A DNA stretch of 16,156 nucleotides, taken from assembly GCA_902495545.1 (NCBI GenBank), contig CABUXM010000045.1, positions 1 to 16,156 on the forward strand, read 5' to 3'. The stretch is from an uncultured Collinsella sp. (GTDB lineage Bacteria > Actinomycetota > Coriobacteriia > Coriobacteriales > Coriobacteriaceae). The position numbers and the translations under genes are program-made. Positions 6,954-13,802 of the stretch are shown piece by piece (within the stretch, counting starts at the first letter, position 1; each line of letters starts with the position of its first letter). Under the pieces are notes generated by a model. It worked only from the letters and a program-made list of their open reading frames with translations, did no database searches and had not been told where the DNA came from.

Positions 6954-8081
6954 ATGAAGGATCTACTTTGTGACATATCGGCTTTTAGGTACTGGCGTTT
7001 GCCTCCTCAAGTCCGCGCTTTGTGTCCGCCGCTTCCACGACCGGAAGAAGACCGGCAGCGATATGATCTCGCCCGCAACCCGACAGCTGCGGTCGCGCTC
7101 GGTTTCCCGTTGTATACATTGGTTCGGACGAGAAACAAACGGACTTGTCCTGCCAGCATTAGGCAGCGGCTGTTTCTTGGTGAGCTCCCCAGGGAATCCG
7201 TGCTGGAAACGGAGCATGGGTTTTTGGTTACGTCTCCTCTACTGACGACATTCATCATGTCGCGGCATCTGACGGATCTTCAGCTTCTTTTGGTATTGGC
7301 GGAGATGTGTGGCTTGTTTGCAGTGTGTGCCCTGCCGGCGGCACTTGAGGCGGAGCTTTCGCGTGCAATTGATTCGGGCGCGATTTCGACAACGTTCGGT
7401 TGGGTGCGCTGCCCGTCCGAGGACGGCACCGCCTCAAATTTATGGCGTCGAGACGCTTTGGTTTTGGGCGGAGACCTTGACCGTTTTTGTTCAGATGTTT
7501 GCGGGATGCGTTACGGCAATAGATTTATGGCGGTATCGCAACTCGTTCCATTGGGTGCCGCGTCGCCTTTTGAGGTCGAGGCGTATTTGCTACTTGCACT
7601 GCCGCGATCCCTGGGAGGCGTAGGCTTTTGCGACATAGAGCTTAATGTTGAAGTGATGCTAAGCACAAGTGCTCGAGCGATTGTGGGAAAGTCCCGTGTA
7701 TATATCGACATACTTCTGTCTTCGCCGGACGGCAGGCGACAGGTGGCCATTGAATGTCAGGGAAAGGCCTCGCACGGACGCGCAGGGGATGGCTTGCGTG
7801 ACGCTGACCGCATGACGGCCCTTCAGGCCATGGGCTACGATGTGCTTCTCCTGACACACAGGCAGATATCGGATGAGGATAGATTCCGCGCGATCGTTAA
7901 GGCCGTATGCAGGATGCTCGATGCTGAATATCGTGATAAAAGCTCGGATGAGCAAAGGGCCGAGACACTACTCCGGTCTGAACTATTCGTTGGCTGGACA
8001 AAATTGGGAGTAATTGACGGAAAGATGCCCGTTAGACACAAAACAGCTCGATCGTGGACGGCTGCGGTTCTAAGTGAGTAG
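6954..8081 (+). CDS. DUF559-like / PD-(D/E)xK-fold protein of unknown role, accessory
   Basis: 375 residues from the ATG at 6954 (GTG at 6948 is an in-frame alternative; neither has a clear ribosome binding site). The N-terminal part (DISAFRYWRLPPQVRAL, then a LVRT strand and a GELP turn) resembles proteins that I recall as repeated in Collinsella and relatives and that are sometimes labelled AbiEi-antitoxin-like. The C-terminal part is nuclease-like: Asp252 in VYIDILL and Glu267 in AIECQGK (Lys271), then RDADRMTALQAMGYDVLLLT, the pattern of DUF559 and Vsr-type PD-(D/E)xK folds. The gene is visibly lower in GC than its neighbours (roughly 50-55% in sampled stretches) and lies between two copies of the C repeat. 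The second copy supplies its last codons and stop. Function is unknown; defence or mobile-cassette cargo is possible. Confidence 0.7.
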   Translation: MKDLLCDISAFRYWRLPPQVRALCPPLPRPEEDRQRYDLARNPTAAVALGFPLYTLVRTRNKRTCPASIRQRLFLGELPRESVLETEHGFLVTSPLLTTFIMSRHLTDLQLLLVLAEMCGLFAVCALPAALEAELSRAIDSGAISTTFGWVRCPSEDGTASNLWRRDALVLGGDLDRFCSDVCGMRYGNRFMAVSQLVPLGAASPFEVEAYLLLALPRSLGGVGFCDIELNVEVMLSTSARAIVGKSRVYIDILLSSPDGRRQVAIECQGKASHGRAGDGLRDADRMTALQAMGYDVLLLTHRQISDEDRFRAIVKAVCRMLDAEYRDKSSDEQRAETLLRSELFVGWTKLGVIDGKMPVRHKTARSWTAAVLSE

Positions 8082-8190
8082 GCTTTTGGCACTTTGGCGA
8101 CCAGGCCATTTTGAAACAAGTCATTTACCTGCGACTTTATAAAGCAATACGGATGGTCTGCTCGGCAAGTTTCGAAAAGTCTACTCACTT
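8072..8190. repeat. Element C2: second 119-bp palindromic repeat, at the 3' end of the DUF559-like gene
   Basis: Ends AAGTGAGTAGGCTTTT (8072-8087) and 8175-8190 pair over 16 positions with one G-T. The inner stem 8098-8107 with 8155-8164 is retained with one mismatch and one G-T pair, although its sequence differs from C1. As in C1, the start of the repeat reads CTA AGT GAG TAG in the frame of the gene it follows, giving Leu-Ser-Glu-stop. Confidence 0.85.
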
Positions 8191-8257
8191 AGTTTTTAAC
8201 GAGAGACCGATGCCGAAGATAGCTCTTTTTCAGGGCGTTAACGAGTCCTCGAGACAC

Positions 8258-8288
8258 AAAAAGGCCCGAACCAATACGGTCCGGGCCT
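8258..8288 (-). terminator. Intrinsic terminator of the rubrerythrin gene
   Basis: Stem 8262-8272 with 8278-8288 (GC-rich, one mismatch, 5-nt loop) is followed on the minus strand by TTTTT (8258-8262). It lies about 35 nt beyond the rubrerythrin stop codon. Confidence 0.85.
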
Positions 8289-8322
8289 CATCGAGCTAGA
8301 GGTTATGTCTCAAGCGGTTGGC

Positions 8323-8883
8323 TTAGCCAAAGTAGCGCTTAAGCAGGCCGGCAAAAGCCTTGCCGTGGCGGGCCTCGTCGCGAGCCATCTCGTGCACGGT
8401 GTCGTGGATGGCATCGAGGCCAGCGGCCTTGGCGCGCTTGGCAAGATCGGTCTTGCCGGCGGTGGCGCCGTTCTCGGCCTCAACGCGCATCTCGAGGTTC
8501 TTCTTGGTGGAGTCGGTCACGACCTCGCCCAGGAGCTCGGCGAACTTGGCGGCGTGCTCGGCCTCCTCGTGGGCAGCCTTCTCCCAGTACAGGCCGATCT
8601 CGGGGTAGCCCTCGCGATGAGCGACGCGAGCCATGGCCAGGTACATACCGACCTCAGAGCACTCGCCCTCAAAGTTGGCGCGCAGGTCGGCAACGATGTC
8701 CTCGGAGACGCCCTCCATCTTGGCGACGCCCACGACGTGCTCGGCAGCCCACTCGAGCTGACCCTCCTCCTGCTTCAGGAAACGAGAACCGGGAACGCCG
8801 CACTGGGGGCACTTGAAGTCCTCGGGCAGCTGGTCGCCGTCGAACTCTTCCACATAACCGCAAACGGGGCAAACAAACTTCAT
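8323..8883 (-). CDS. Reverse rubrerythrin (rubredoxin domain first, then ferritin-like diiron domain)
   Basis: 186 residues. A rubredoxin-type iron site comes first (CPVCG, Cys5/Cys8; CPQCG, Cys25/Cys28), followed by a four-helix ferritin-like domain with metal-ligand helices (GECSEVGMYLAMARVAHREG, AAHEEAEHAAKF, MRVEAEN, HEMARDEARHGKAF). This order, opposite to classic rubrerythrin, marks the reverse type, which in clostridia reduces hydrogen peroxide and oxygen with electrons from NADH-linked carriers. It fits an oxygen-sensitive gut anaerobe. The start at 8883 gives MKFVCPVCGY and has AAAGGA upstream; the longer frame to 8988 runs over the promoter. It is monocistronic, with a strong promoter and its own terminator. 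Confidence 0.93.
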   Translation of the reverse strand: MKFVCPVCGYVEEFDGDQLPEDFKCPQCGVPGSRFLKQEEGQLEWAAEHVVGVAKMEGVSEDIVADLRANFEGECSEVGMYLAMARVAHREGYPEIGLYWEKAAHEEAEHAAKFAELLGEVVTDSTKKNLEMRVEAENGATAGKTDLAKRAKAAGLDAIHDTVHEMARDEARHGKAFAGLLKRYFG

Positions 8884-8918
8884 GATTCGATCCTTTCGAT
8901 CGATGGCGATTGTGCGCT

Positions 8919-8949
8919 CGTCCGGTCCCGTAAGGGCCCTCTCCGGACG
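8919..8949 (-). promoter_or_regulatory. Hairpin in the rubrerythrin 5' leader
   Basis: CGTCCGG (8919-8925) pairs with CCGGACG (8943-8949), with a short inner TCCC/GGG stem. It lies in the roughly 78-nt untranslated leader between the predicted promoter and the start codon. It may stabilise the mRNA; no riboswitch class is recognised. Confidence 0.4.
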
Positions 8950-8967
8950 TGCGTCTTGACGAGTTCT

Positions 8968-8995
8968 ATTATCCATAAATGCAACCAAATGTGAA
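8968..8995 (-). promoter_or_regulatory. Predicted sigma-70-type promoter of the rubrerythrin gene
   Basis: On the minus strand: -35 TTCACA (8990-8995), 16-nt spacer, -10 GATAAT (8968-8973). Each box differs from consensus by one base. Transcription would start near 8961, about 78 nt before the ATG. Confidence 0.65.
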
Positions 8996-9041
8996 GCCTA
9001 TTAGGAATGATTTTTATTAAAACAATTTTGAGATATGAAGA

Positions 9042-9121
9042 TGTTGATTGATTAACGATTGGCAGGCCGTCTTTGACCGTCGCTGAGTACAATCGGTCGA
9101 GCAAATGTTGACCAATCAACA
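9042..9121. promoter_or_regulatory. Two similar 16-bp palindromes before the alcohol dehydrogenase gene, candidate operators
   Basis: TGTTGACCAATCAACA (9106-9121) is a palindrome with 6-bp arms just upstream of the ribosome binding site. TGTTGATTGATTAACG (9042-9057) matches it at 11 of 16 positions and is an imperfect palindrome, 64 bp upstream. A TACAAT -10-like box (9088-9093) lies between them. This layout suits a repressor that bridges or flanks the promoter. No regulator gene is adjacent. Confidence 0.45.
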
Positions 9122-9139
9122 AATGAGGGAGTTTCCTTT

Positions 9140-10360
9140 ATGCATCTAGCCCGCCGCGCCTGGTGCCGAACGTATCAAACGGTTTTTCGCATTGCATTGC
9201 CGATCCTGCCCTATACCGAGCCGCGCATTTTGGAGCATGCCGAAGATGTGCCCGCGGTGCTTCAAAAGCGCTCGATCCAGAAGGTCCTTATCGTGACGGA
9301 CCCTGGTGTTGCACGTTTGGGGCTCACGGCATCACTCGAGCGTGCGCTTACGGCTCAGGGGATTGGCGTTACGGTCTATGCCGAAACGCGTGCGAACCCC
9401 ACGGTCTCGAATGTGGAGGAGGCAGCGTCCCTGTATCGAGAGAGCGCCTGCCAGGCCATTATCGGTTTTGGCGGAGGATCGGCCATGGACTGCGCCAAGG
9501 GCGTGGGCGCACGCATTGCGCAGCCAAGCAAGCCCATCAACAAGATGCGCGGCCTGCTGCGGATTCATCGTCGCCTGCCGCTTCTCATCGCCGTTCCCAC
9601 CACGGCAGGCACGGGAAGCGAGGTCACGCTTGCGGCGGTAATTACCGATGACGAGACGCACTACAAGTACCCCATTAACGACTTTGTGCTCATCCCGCGT
9701 TTTGCAGTCCACGACCCCGAGTTTACGTGCGGCTTGCCCGCTTCCATTACGGGGCAGACGGGCATGGACGCCCTGACGCATGCCGTTGAGGCCTTTATCG
9801 GGCGAAGCACCACGCCCTATACGCGTAAGATGGCGCGACAGGCGGTGCAGCTTATCCACGACAATTTGCTCGAGGCCTATGAGCATGGTGACGACATGCG
9901 CGCTCGTCGCAATATGCTTTCGGCGGCGTATAAGGCGGGCGTTGCGTTTACCCGCTCCTATGTCGGATATGTGCATGCCATCGCGCACAGTCTGGGCGGC
10001 CGATACGGAATTCCGCACGGTTTGGCCAACGCGATCATCCTGCCGCACATGCTTCGCGCTTATGGTGACGCCGCCGCCCCCAAGCTTGCCGATCTTGCTC
10101 GCATGGCGGGCATTGCGCCGGCTACCGCGCAGGATAGTCTTGCGGCCGAGGCCTTTATCGATTGGGTCGACCGCATGAACGAGGCCCTGGGAATCCCCAA
10201 ATATGTCTTGGGCATTCGCCGCTCCGACATTCCCGAGATGGCGGCGCATGCCGATGCCGAGGCCAATCCCCTGTACCCCGTTCCACTTTTGATGGACCGT
10301 TTGGAGCTCGAGCGTATGTATGAGGTCGTCGCGGGTGGTATGTTTGAGGATGAGAACTAG
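9140..10360 (+). CDS. Iron-containing alcohol dehydrogenase
   Basis: 406 residues of the group III, iron-type alcohol dehydrogenase family, which interconverts alcohols and aldehydes or ketones with NAD(P). Visible: the nucleotide loop GFGGGSAMDCAKG, the PTTAGTGSE motif, and four metal ligands at the family spacing, Asp210 and His214 (GMDALTHAVEA), His279 and His293 (VHAIAHSLGGRYGIPHG). The start at 9140 has GAGGGAG 8 nt upstream; it gives an N-terminal extension of about 20 residues before the usual first strand. The aldehyde dehydrogenase gene begins 9 nt after the stop, so the two act on the same substrate chain, probably in fermentation or aldehyde detoxification. The exact alcohol cannot be read from sequence. 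Confidence 0.93.
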   Translation: MHLARRAWCRTYQTVFRIALPILPYTEPRILEHAEDVPAVLQKRSIQKVLIVTDPGVARLGLTASLERALTAQGIGVTVYAETRANPTVSNVEEAASLYRESACQAIIGFGGGSAMDCAKGVGARIAQPSKPINKMRGLLRIHRRLPLLIAVPTTAGTGSEVTLAAVITDDETHYKYPINDFVLIPRFAVHDPEFTCGLPASITGQTGMDALTHAVEAFIGRSTTPYTRKMARQAVQLIHDNLLEAYEHGDDMRARRNMLSAAYKAGVAFTRSYVGYVHAIAHSLGGRYGIPHGLANAIILPHMLRAYGDAAAPKLADLARMAGIAPATAQDSLAAEAFIDWVDRMNEALGIPKYVLGIRRSDIPEMAAHADAEANPLYPVPLLMDRLELERMYEVVAGGMFEDEN

Positions 10361-10369
10361 GAGGTTGCC

Positions 10370-11749
10370 ATGAACACCGAGAAAATTGCGCGCATCGTCG
10401 GCGATCAGCGCACCTACTTTAAGACGCACGCTACGTTTGATGTCGATGCTCGACGTCGCGCGCTCGTGAGTTTACGCGATACAGTACGGGCGCACGAGGC
10501 CGATATTGCCCATGCGCTCAAGACCGATTTGGGAAAGTCGCATGACGAGGCATATATGTGCGAGATCGGCACGTCGCTTTCTGAGATTCGTCATCAGATT
10601 GCGCATGTGGCTCGATGGAGTCGTCCGCGCCTGCGTCCGTGTGACCTTGCCAACGCCGTGAGTGTGTGCAAAACGCAAGCCGTGCCCTATGGCGTCACGC
10701 TCATCATGGCGCCCTGGAACTACCCGTTTTTGCTGACGCTCGAGCCGCTTGCCGGGGCCCTTGCCGCGGGCAATACCGTGGTCATCAAGCCGAGCGCATA
10801 TGCTCCGGCATCGAGCGCGGTGCTCAAGCAAATCTGTGAAGAGGCATTTGATCCGCGCCTGGTGACGGTTGTCGAGGGCGGGCGCGCCGAAAACGAAGCG
10901 CTGCTCGACGAGTGCTGGGACAAGATCTTCTTTACCGGCAGCGTTCCGGTCGGCAGGCTCGTCATGGAGCGCGCAAGTAAAAACCTTACGCCCGTGACGC
11001 TTGAGCTGGGCGGAAAGAGTCCCTGCATCGTGGATGCGACGGCAAACTTGAAGGTCGCGGCGCGGCGTATCGCCTTTGGTAAATGGCTCAACGTGGGGCA
11101 GACCTGCGTGGCACCCGACTACCTGCTGGTCGATACGCGCGTGCACGACGAGCTGCTGGGCCTCATCAAGGAAGAGGCCCACCGAATGTTTGGCGAGCAT
11201 CCGCTCGATAACGAAGATTACGGGCATATCGTCAACGCCAAGCATTTTGCGCGCGTGCGCGGGCTGATCGATCCCGATAAGGTCGTGCTTGGAGGTACCG
11301 CGCGCGAGACTTCGCTCAAGATCGAGCCGACGATTTTGGACGGCGTGTCCCCCGATGACGCCGTGATGCAGGAGGAGATTTTCGGCCCCATCTTGCCGGT
11401 GCTGACGTTTGAGAGCCTAGACGAGGCCGAGACGTTTATTACGGATCGTCCGACGCCGCTGGCCCTGTATATCTTTAGCCAGGACCGTGAGGTTCAGCAG
11501 CGCTTTGTGCGTTACGTGCCCTTTGGTGGCGGCTGTGTTAATGACACCATTATGCATTTGGCCACGAGCCATATGGGCTTTGGCGGCATGGGGGCGAGCG
11601 GTATGGGACAGTACCATGGACGCGAGAGCTTCGATACGTTTAGCCACAAGAAGAGCATCGTGAACAAGGCAACGTGGCTGGACGTGCCGTTCCGCTATGC
11701 CCCTTACGCAAGCTGGAAGCACAAGTTCGTGCGCATGTTTGTGCACTAG
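10370..11749 (+). CDS. Aldehyde dehydrogenase, class 3-like (NAD(P)-dependent)
   Basis: 459 residues, without the long N-terminal extension of class 1/2 enzymes, which is typical of class 3/fatty aldehyde dehydrogenase relatives. Visible: APWNYP, FTGSVPVGR (cofactor loop), general base Glu212 in LELGGKS, nucleophile Cys246 in NVGQTCVAPDY, and EEIFGPILPV. The spacing of Glu212 and Cys246 matches class 3 enzymes. It should oxidise an aldehyde to the acid, pairing with the upstream iron alcohol dehydrogenase. The stop of that gene overlaps the AGGAGG ribosome binding site of this one, so they are translationally close. The C-terminus is hydrophobic and basic (SWKHKFVRMFVH), which may touch the membrane, as seen in some fatty aldehyde dehydrogenases. 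Confidence 0.93.
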   Translation: MNTEKIARIVGDQRTYFKTHATFDVDARRRALVSLRDTVRAHEADIAHALKTDLGKSHDEAYMCEIGTSLSEIRHQIAHVARWSRPRLRPCDLANAVSVCKTQAVPYGVTLIMAPWNYPFLLTLEPLAGALAAGNTVVIKPSAYAPASSAVLKQICEEAFDPRLVTVVEGGRAENEALLDECWDKIFFTGSVPVGRLVMERASKNLTPVTLELGGKSPCIVDATANLKVAARRIAFGKWLNVGQTCVAPDYLLVDTRVHDELLGLIKEEAHRMFGEHPLDNEDYGHIVNAKHFARVRGLIDPDKVVLGGTARETSLKIEPTILDGVSPDDAVMQEEIFGPILPVLTFESLDEAETFITDRPTPLALYIFSQDREVQQRFVRYVPFGGGCVNDTIMHLATSHMGFGGMGASGMGQYHGRESFDTFSHKKSIVNKATWLDVPFRYAPYASWKHKFVRMFVH

Positions 11750-11756
11750 AAAAGGG

Positions 11757-11796
11757 TGCGGGTAATACGAACAGATGTTCCTATTACCCGCATTTT
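11757..11796 (+). terminator. Intrinsic terminator of the alcohol/aldehyde dehydrogenase operon
   Basis: TGCGGGTAAT (11757-11766) pairs perfectly with 11783-11792. Inside, GAAC/GTTC (11769-11772 with 11777-11780) closes an AGAT loop. TTTT follows at 11793-11796. It begins 8 nt after the aldehyde dehydrogenase stop. Confidence 0.85.
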
Positions 11797-11828
11797 GCGT
11801 TAGACTACTGCTATGGAGCACGGATGGG

Positions 11829-11853
11829 CCAACTCCCTTTAGAAGGGATTTGG
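11829..11853 (+). promoter_or_regulatory. Hairpin that buries the ribosome binding site of the 27-residue peptide
   Basis: CCAA 11829-11832 pairs with TTGG 11850-11853, and TCCCTT 11834-11839 pairs with AAGGGA 11843-11848, with one mismatch and a 3-nt loop. The 3' arm is the Shine-Dalgarno sequence of the gene starting at 11855. Such hiding of the ribosome binding site is common in type I toxin mRNAs. Confidence 0.6.
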
Positions 11854-11854
11854 T

Positions 11855-11938
11855 ATGAACGTAAGCGATGTTATTTCGTTATTGGCGTTGTTGATCGCGG
11901 CTATCGAACTCGGCCTGTTTATCGGCCGAATGAAATAG
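11855..11938 (+). CDS. 27-residue single-membrane-helix peptide, possible type I toxin or holin-like peptide
   Basis: The peptide reads MNVSDVISLLALLIAAIELG followed by LFIGRMK: a short polar start, about 18 hydrophobic residues, and a basic end. AAGGGA lies 6 nt upstream, but inside a stable hairpin (11829-11853). Size, hydrophobicity, basic tail and hidden ribosome binding site resemble the short holin-like or type I toxins of Gram-positive bacteria; membership is inferred, not shown. An antisense RNA would be expected. On the minus strand a weak promoter-like TTGCGC-17-TAAGAT lies near 12030-12070 and would transcribe towards this gene. The peptide could equally be a small regulatory membrane protein. 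Confidence 0.55.
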   Translation: MNVSDVISLLALLIAAIELGLFIGRMK

Positions 11939-11974
11939 CCGCCCCCGCGTAAGCGAAGACGGCCACTTCTCACG

Positions 11975-12154
11975 ATGAAAACGTGTATCGGAGTTGGCAA
12001 GACCCGCAGCCACGGGTGCCATCCGTGTCTCTATCTTAGCTGTAAGCGTTCCGCCGCGCAAGCGTTGCGGCAAGCGATTGAAAGACGCAGACAGGATGAA
12101 TTTGTGTCCGCACGGGCCCGTAGACTTCTCAACTATGTGGTGGATGCTCGCTAA
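11975..12154 (+). CDS. Possible small protein, 59 residues, Cys-containing N-terminus and basic helix
   Basis: Open frame of 59 codons. The first third contains Cys4, Cys15, Cys18 and Cys23 with HGCHPC; the rest is an Arg-rich amphipathic helix (ALRQAIERRRQDEFVSARAR). No good ribosome binding site is visible. It ends 18 nt before the next small gene, so it may be co-transcribed with it. A hairpin (11996-12020) overlaps its start. Could be a real zinc-binding small protein or a chance frame. Confidence 0.35.
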   Translation: MKTCIGVGKTRSHGCHPCLYLSCKRSAAQALRQAIERRRQDEFVSARARRLLNYVVDAR

Positions 12155-12172
12155 TCGGTAAGAGAGGCAGTC

Positions 12173-12352
12173 ATGTTTGATGACGATGACCTGTTCGATC
12201 TGACAGACGATCCGTTTGAGTGGGATATGCTACTCGATGACGATGAGTTGGAGCAGGACCGTAAGAAGCGGCAGGGCAAGAAGGCGCGGGATGACGCTTC
12301 GAAAAAGCAGGACAAGCGTCGCCGAGGTCTGTTCGGCGGGCTCTTTGGGTGA
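12173..12352 (+). CDS. Small acidic/basic bipolar protein, 59 residues, unknown function
   Basis: The product starts MFDDDDLFDLTDDPFEWDML, stays acidic to about residue 28, turns strongly Lys/Arg-rich (30-51) and ends in GLFGGLFG. GAGAGG lies 6 nt before the ATG, so it is likely translated. The sharp charge switch and repeated GLFG end suggest a disordered protein or a peptide that binds a basic partner or the membrane. I do not recognise a family. It lies just upstream of the metallophosphoesterase, which has its own promoter-like boxes. Confidence 0.6.
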   Translation: MFDDDDLFDLTDDPFEWDMLLDDDELEQDRKKRQGKKARDDASKKQDKRRRGLFGGLFG

Positions 12353-12378
12353 CCGTCTCATCGCCGCGTCTGTATACT
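12349..12378 (+). promoter_or_regulatory. Predicted promoter of the metallophosphoesterase gene
   Basis: GTGACC (12349-12354), 18-nt spacer, TATACT (12373-12378), overlapping the stop of the small gene upstream and about 40 nt before the start codon at 12419. The -35 match is moderate. Confidence 0.45.
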
Positions 12379-12418
12379 AAACAGGTCTTATACGCGTTGC
12401 GAAATGAGGACAGAGACG

Positions 12419-12964
12419 ATGATGTGGTTTACCGCCGACCTGCACCTGGGCGATACGAATATCTTGCACGACATGGATCGACCGTTTGACTCGGTCGAGG
12501 AGATGAACCGCAAGGTCATCGATGCCATCAATGAGTGCGTGGCTGTGGACGACCGCCTCTATATCCTGGGAGACTTTACGTATCGTTTGCCCATGGCGGA
12601 GGCAGTGCGCCTGCGCGAGCGCATCGAATGCCAGAACGTGACGCTCATCCGTGGTAACCATGATGGCGATTGGGGAGATCCGGACGCGCCGCACATTTGG
12701 GATGAGGTGCGCGATTATCTGGAGGTCGCCCCCGGTTACGCTAAGGGCCATCGCCTGGTAATGAGCCATTACCCCATGCTCAGCTGGAATGGCAAGGCGC
12801 GCGGCGCCATCATGCTGCACGGGCACATTCACAGCAGGGGAGACCGCACCAACGCGCGCAATCGCGATCGCGAGCGCCCTATCTTTCGCTACGACGTTGG
12901 CCTCGATGCCAACAACTACAAGCCCGTTAGCCGCGACCAGATTCTCGGCTTCTTTGGACTGTAG
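12419..12964 (+). CDS. Calcineurin-like metallophosphoesterase
   Basis: 181 residues, a compact single-domain phosphoesterase. All metal motifs are present: Asp7 and His9 (ADLHLGD), Asp52 (ILGDF), Asn80/His81 (RGNHD), His117 (MSHYP), and His136/His138 (HGHIHS). Expected to hydrolyse a phosphomono- or diester in the cytoplasm with two metal ions; the substrate is unknown. The start at 12419 is preferred because GAGGA lies 8 nt upstream; ATGs at 12404 and 12422 are in frame. The hairpin D1 follows 7 nt after the stop and may end the transcript. Confidence 0.88.
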   Translation: MMWFTADLHLGDTNILHDMDRPFDSVEEMNRKVIDAINECVAVDDRLYILGDFTYRLPMAEAVRLRERIECQNVTLIRGNHDGDWGDPDAPHIWDEVRDYLEVAPGYAKGHRLVMSHYPMLSWNGKARGAIMLHGHIHSRGDRTNARNRDRERPIFRYDVGLDANNYKPVSRDQILGFFGL

Positions 12965-12972
12965 CCCTCAAA

Positions 12973-13005
12973 CCACCACAAAGGGGACAGGCACCTTTGT
13001 GGTGG
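12973..13005. repeat. Element D1: 33-bp palindromic repeat (GGGGACAGGCACC type)
   Basis: With one flanking base on each side (12972-13006) the arms form 13 perfect pairs around GGGACAGGCA. A 33-bp copy with four substitutions lies at 13803-13835. From memory, GGGGACAGGCACC palindromes recur in many genomes and resemble REP sequences linked to RAYT/Y1 transposases; none is encoded here. Confidence 0.75.
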
Positions 13006-13028
13006 TCCTTGCATAGATTGGAGTCGCT

Positions 13029-13793
13029 ATGAAGCAATTGCTCATTCGTGCCGACGATATCGGTTATTCGTATGCCGTTAACCTGGGGATTGCCCGCAGC
13101 ATCAATGAGGGTCTGGTGCGCTCGGCGGGCTTGATGCCCAATATGCCCGAGGCTGAGCGCGGCTGGTCGCTCGTGGCGGATGCCGGCATTGCGGTGGGCC
13201 AGCATACCAACGTGTGTCTGGGCAAGCCGTGTGCCGACCCGGAGCTCATTCCGAGTATGCTCAACGAGAGCGGCGAGTTCCATAGCAGCCGTACCTTCCG
13301 CGAGCATTTTAAGCGCGGCGAAGAACTGATCGACTTTGATGAGGCCTGCATCGAGATCCGCGCGCAGCATGACCGCTTTGTAGAGATTGTGGGCCGCGAA
13401 CCCGATTACTTTGAGGCCCATGCCGTCATGAGCAAAAACCTTAACCGAGCGATCTCGGCGGTTGCTAAGGAACTGGGCCTTAAGGAACAGAAGGCGAGCT
13501 TCGACCCCACGGCGGTTGTGCGATGCGGCGCCACCGACCTGCGCATGGTGATGCACTCGATGGAGCCGGGCTACGAACCCAAGGACTCGATTATGCGGAC
13601 GGTTCGCGAGATGGCGGACGGCGAGACGGTCGTCTTTGTGTGCCATCCGGGCTATCTCGATCGTTTTATCTTGGAGAACAGCTCGCTTACGACCGATCGC
13701 ACCAAGGAAGTCGATGCGCTGATCGACCCCGAGCTTCGCGCTTGGCTTGAGTCTCAATCCGATCTTCGCCTGATCGACTACCGCGACCTGTAA
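13029..13793 (+). CDS. ChbG/YdjC-family carbohydrate deacetylase
   Basis: 254 residues, close to the family norm. These enzymes remove acetyl groups from sugars such as chitooligosaccharides, using a metal ion. Visible: the N-terminal RADDIGYS motif (Asp9, Asp10), GQHTN (His59), FEAHAVMS (His131, at the position of the family's His-rich motif, which is reduced here), and CHPGYLD (His206). The substrate is not known; no chitin or cellobiose transport genes are nearby. The ATG at 13029 has TTGGAG 5 nt upstream. The gene lies between repeats D1 and D2, with a strong terminator after it, so it is a self-contained unit. Confidence 0.86.
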   Translation: MKQLLIRADDIGYSYAVNLGIARSINEGLVRSAGLMPNMPEAERGWSLVADAGIAVGQHTNVCLGKPCADPELIPSMLNESGEFHSSRTFREHFKRGEELIDFDEACIEIRAQHDRFVEIVGREPDYFEAHAVMSKNLNRAISAVAKELGLKEQKASFDPTAVVRCGATDLRMVMHSMEPGYEPKDSIMRTVREMADGETVVFVCHPGYLDRFILENSSLTTDRTKEVDALIDPELRAWLESQSDLRLIDYRDL

Positions 13794-13802
13794 GGACCCA
13801 AG

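Noticed and set aside
6653..8190. C repeats as integron attC sites
   Set aside because: attC sites end in RYYYAAC/GTTRRRY core sites; the C repeats end in AAGTGAGTAG, and no integrase gene is in the window.
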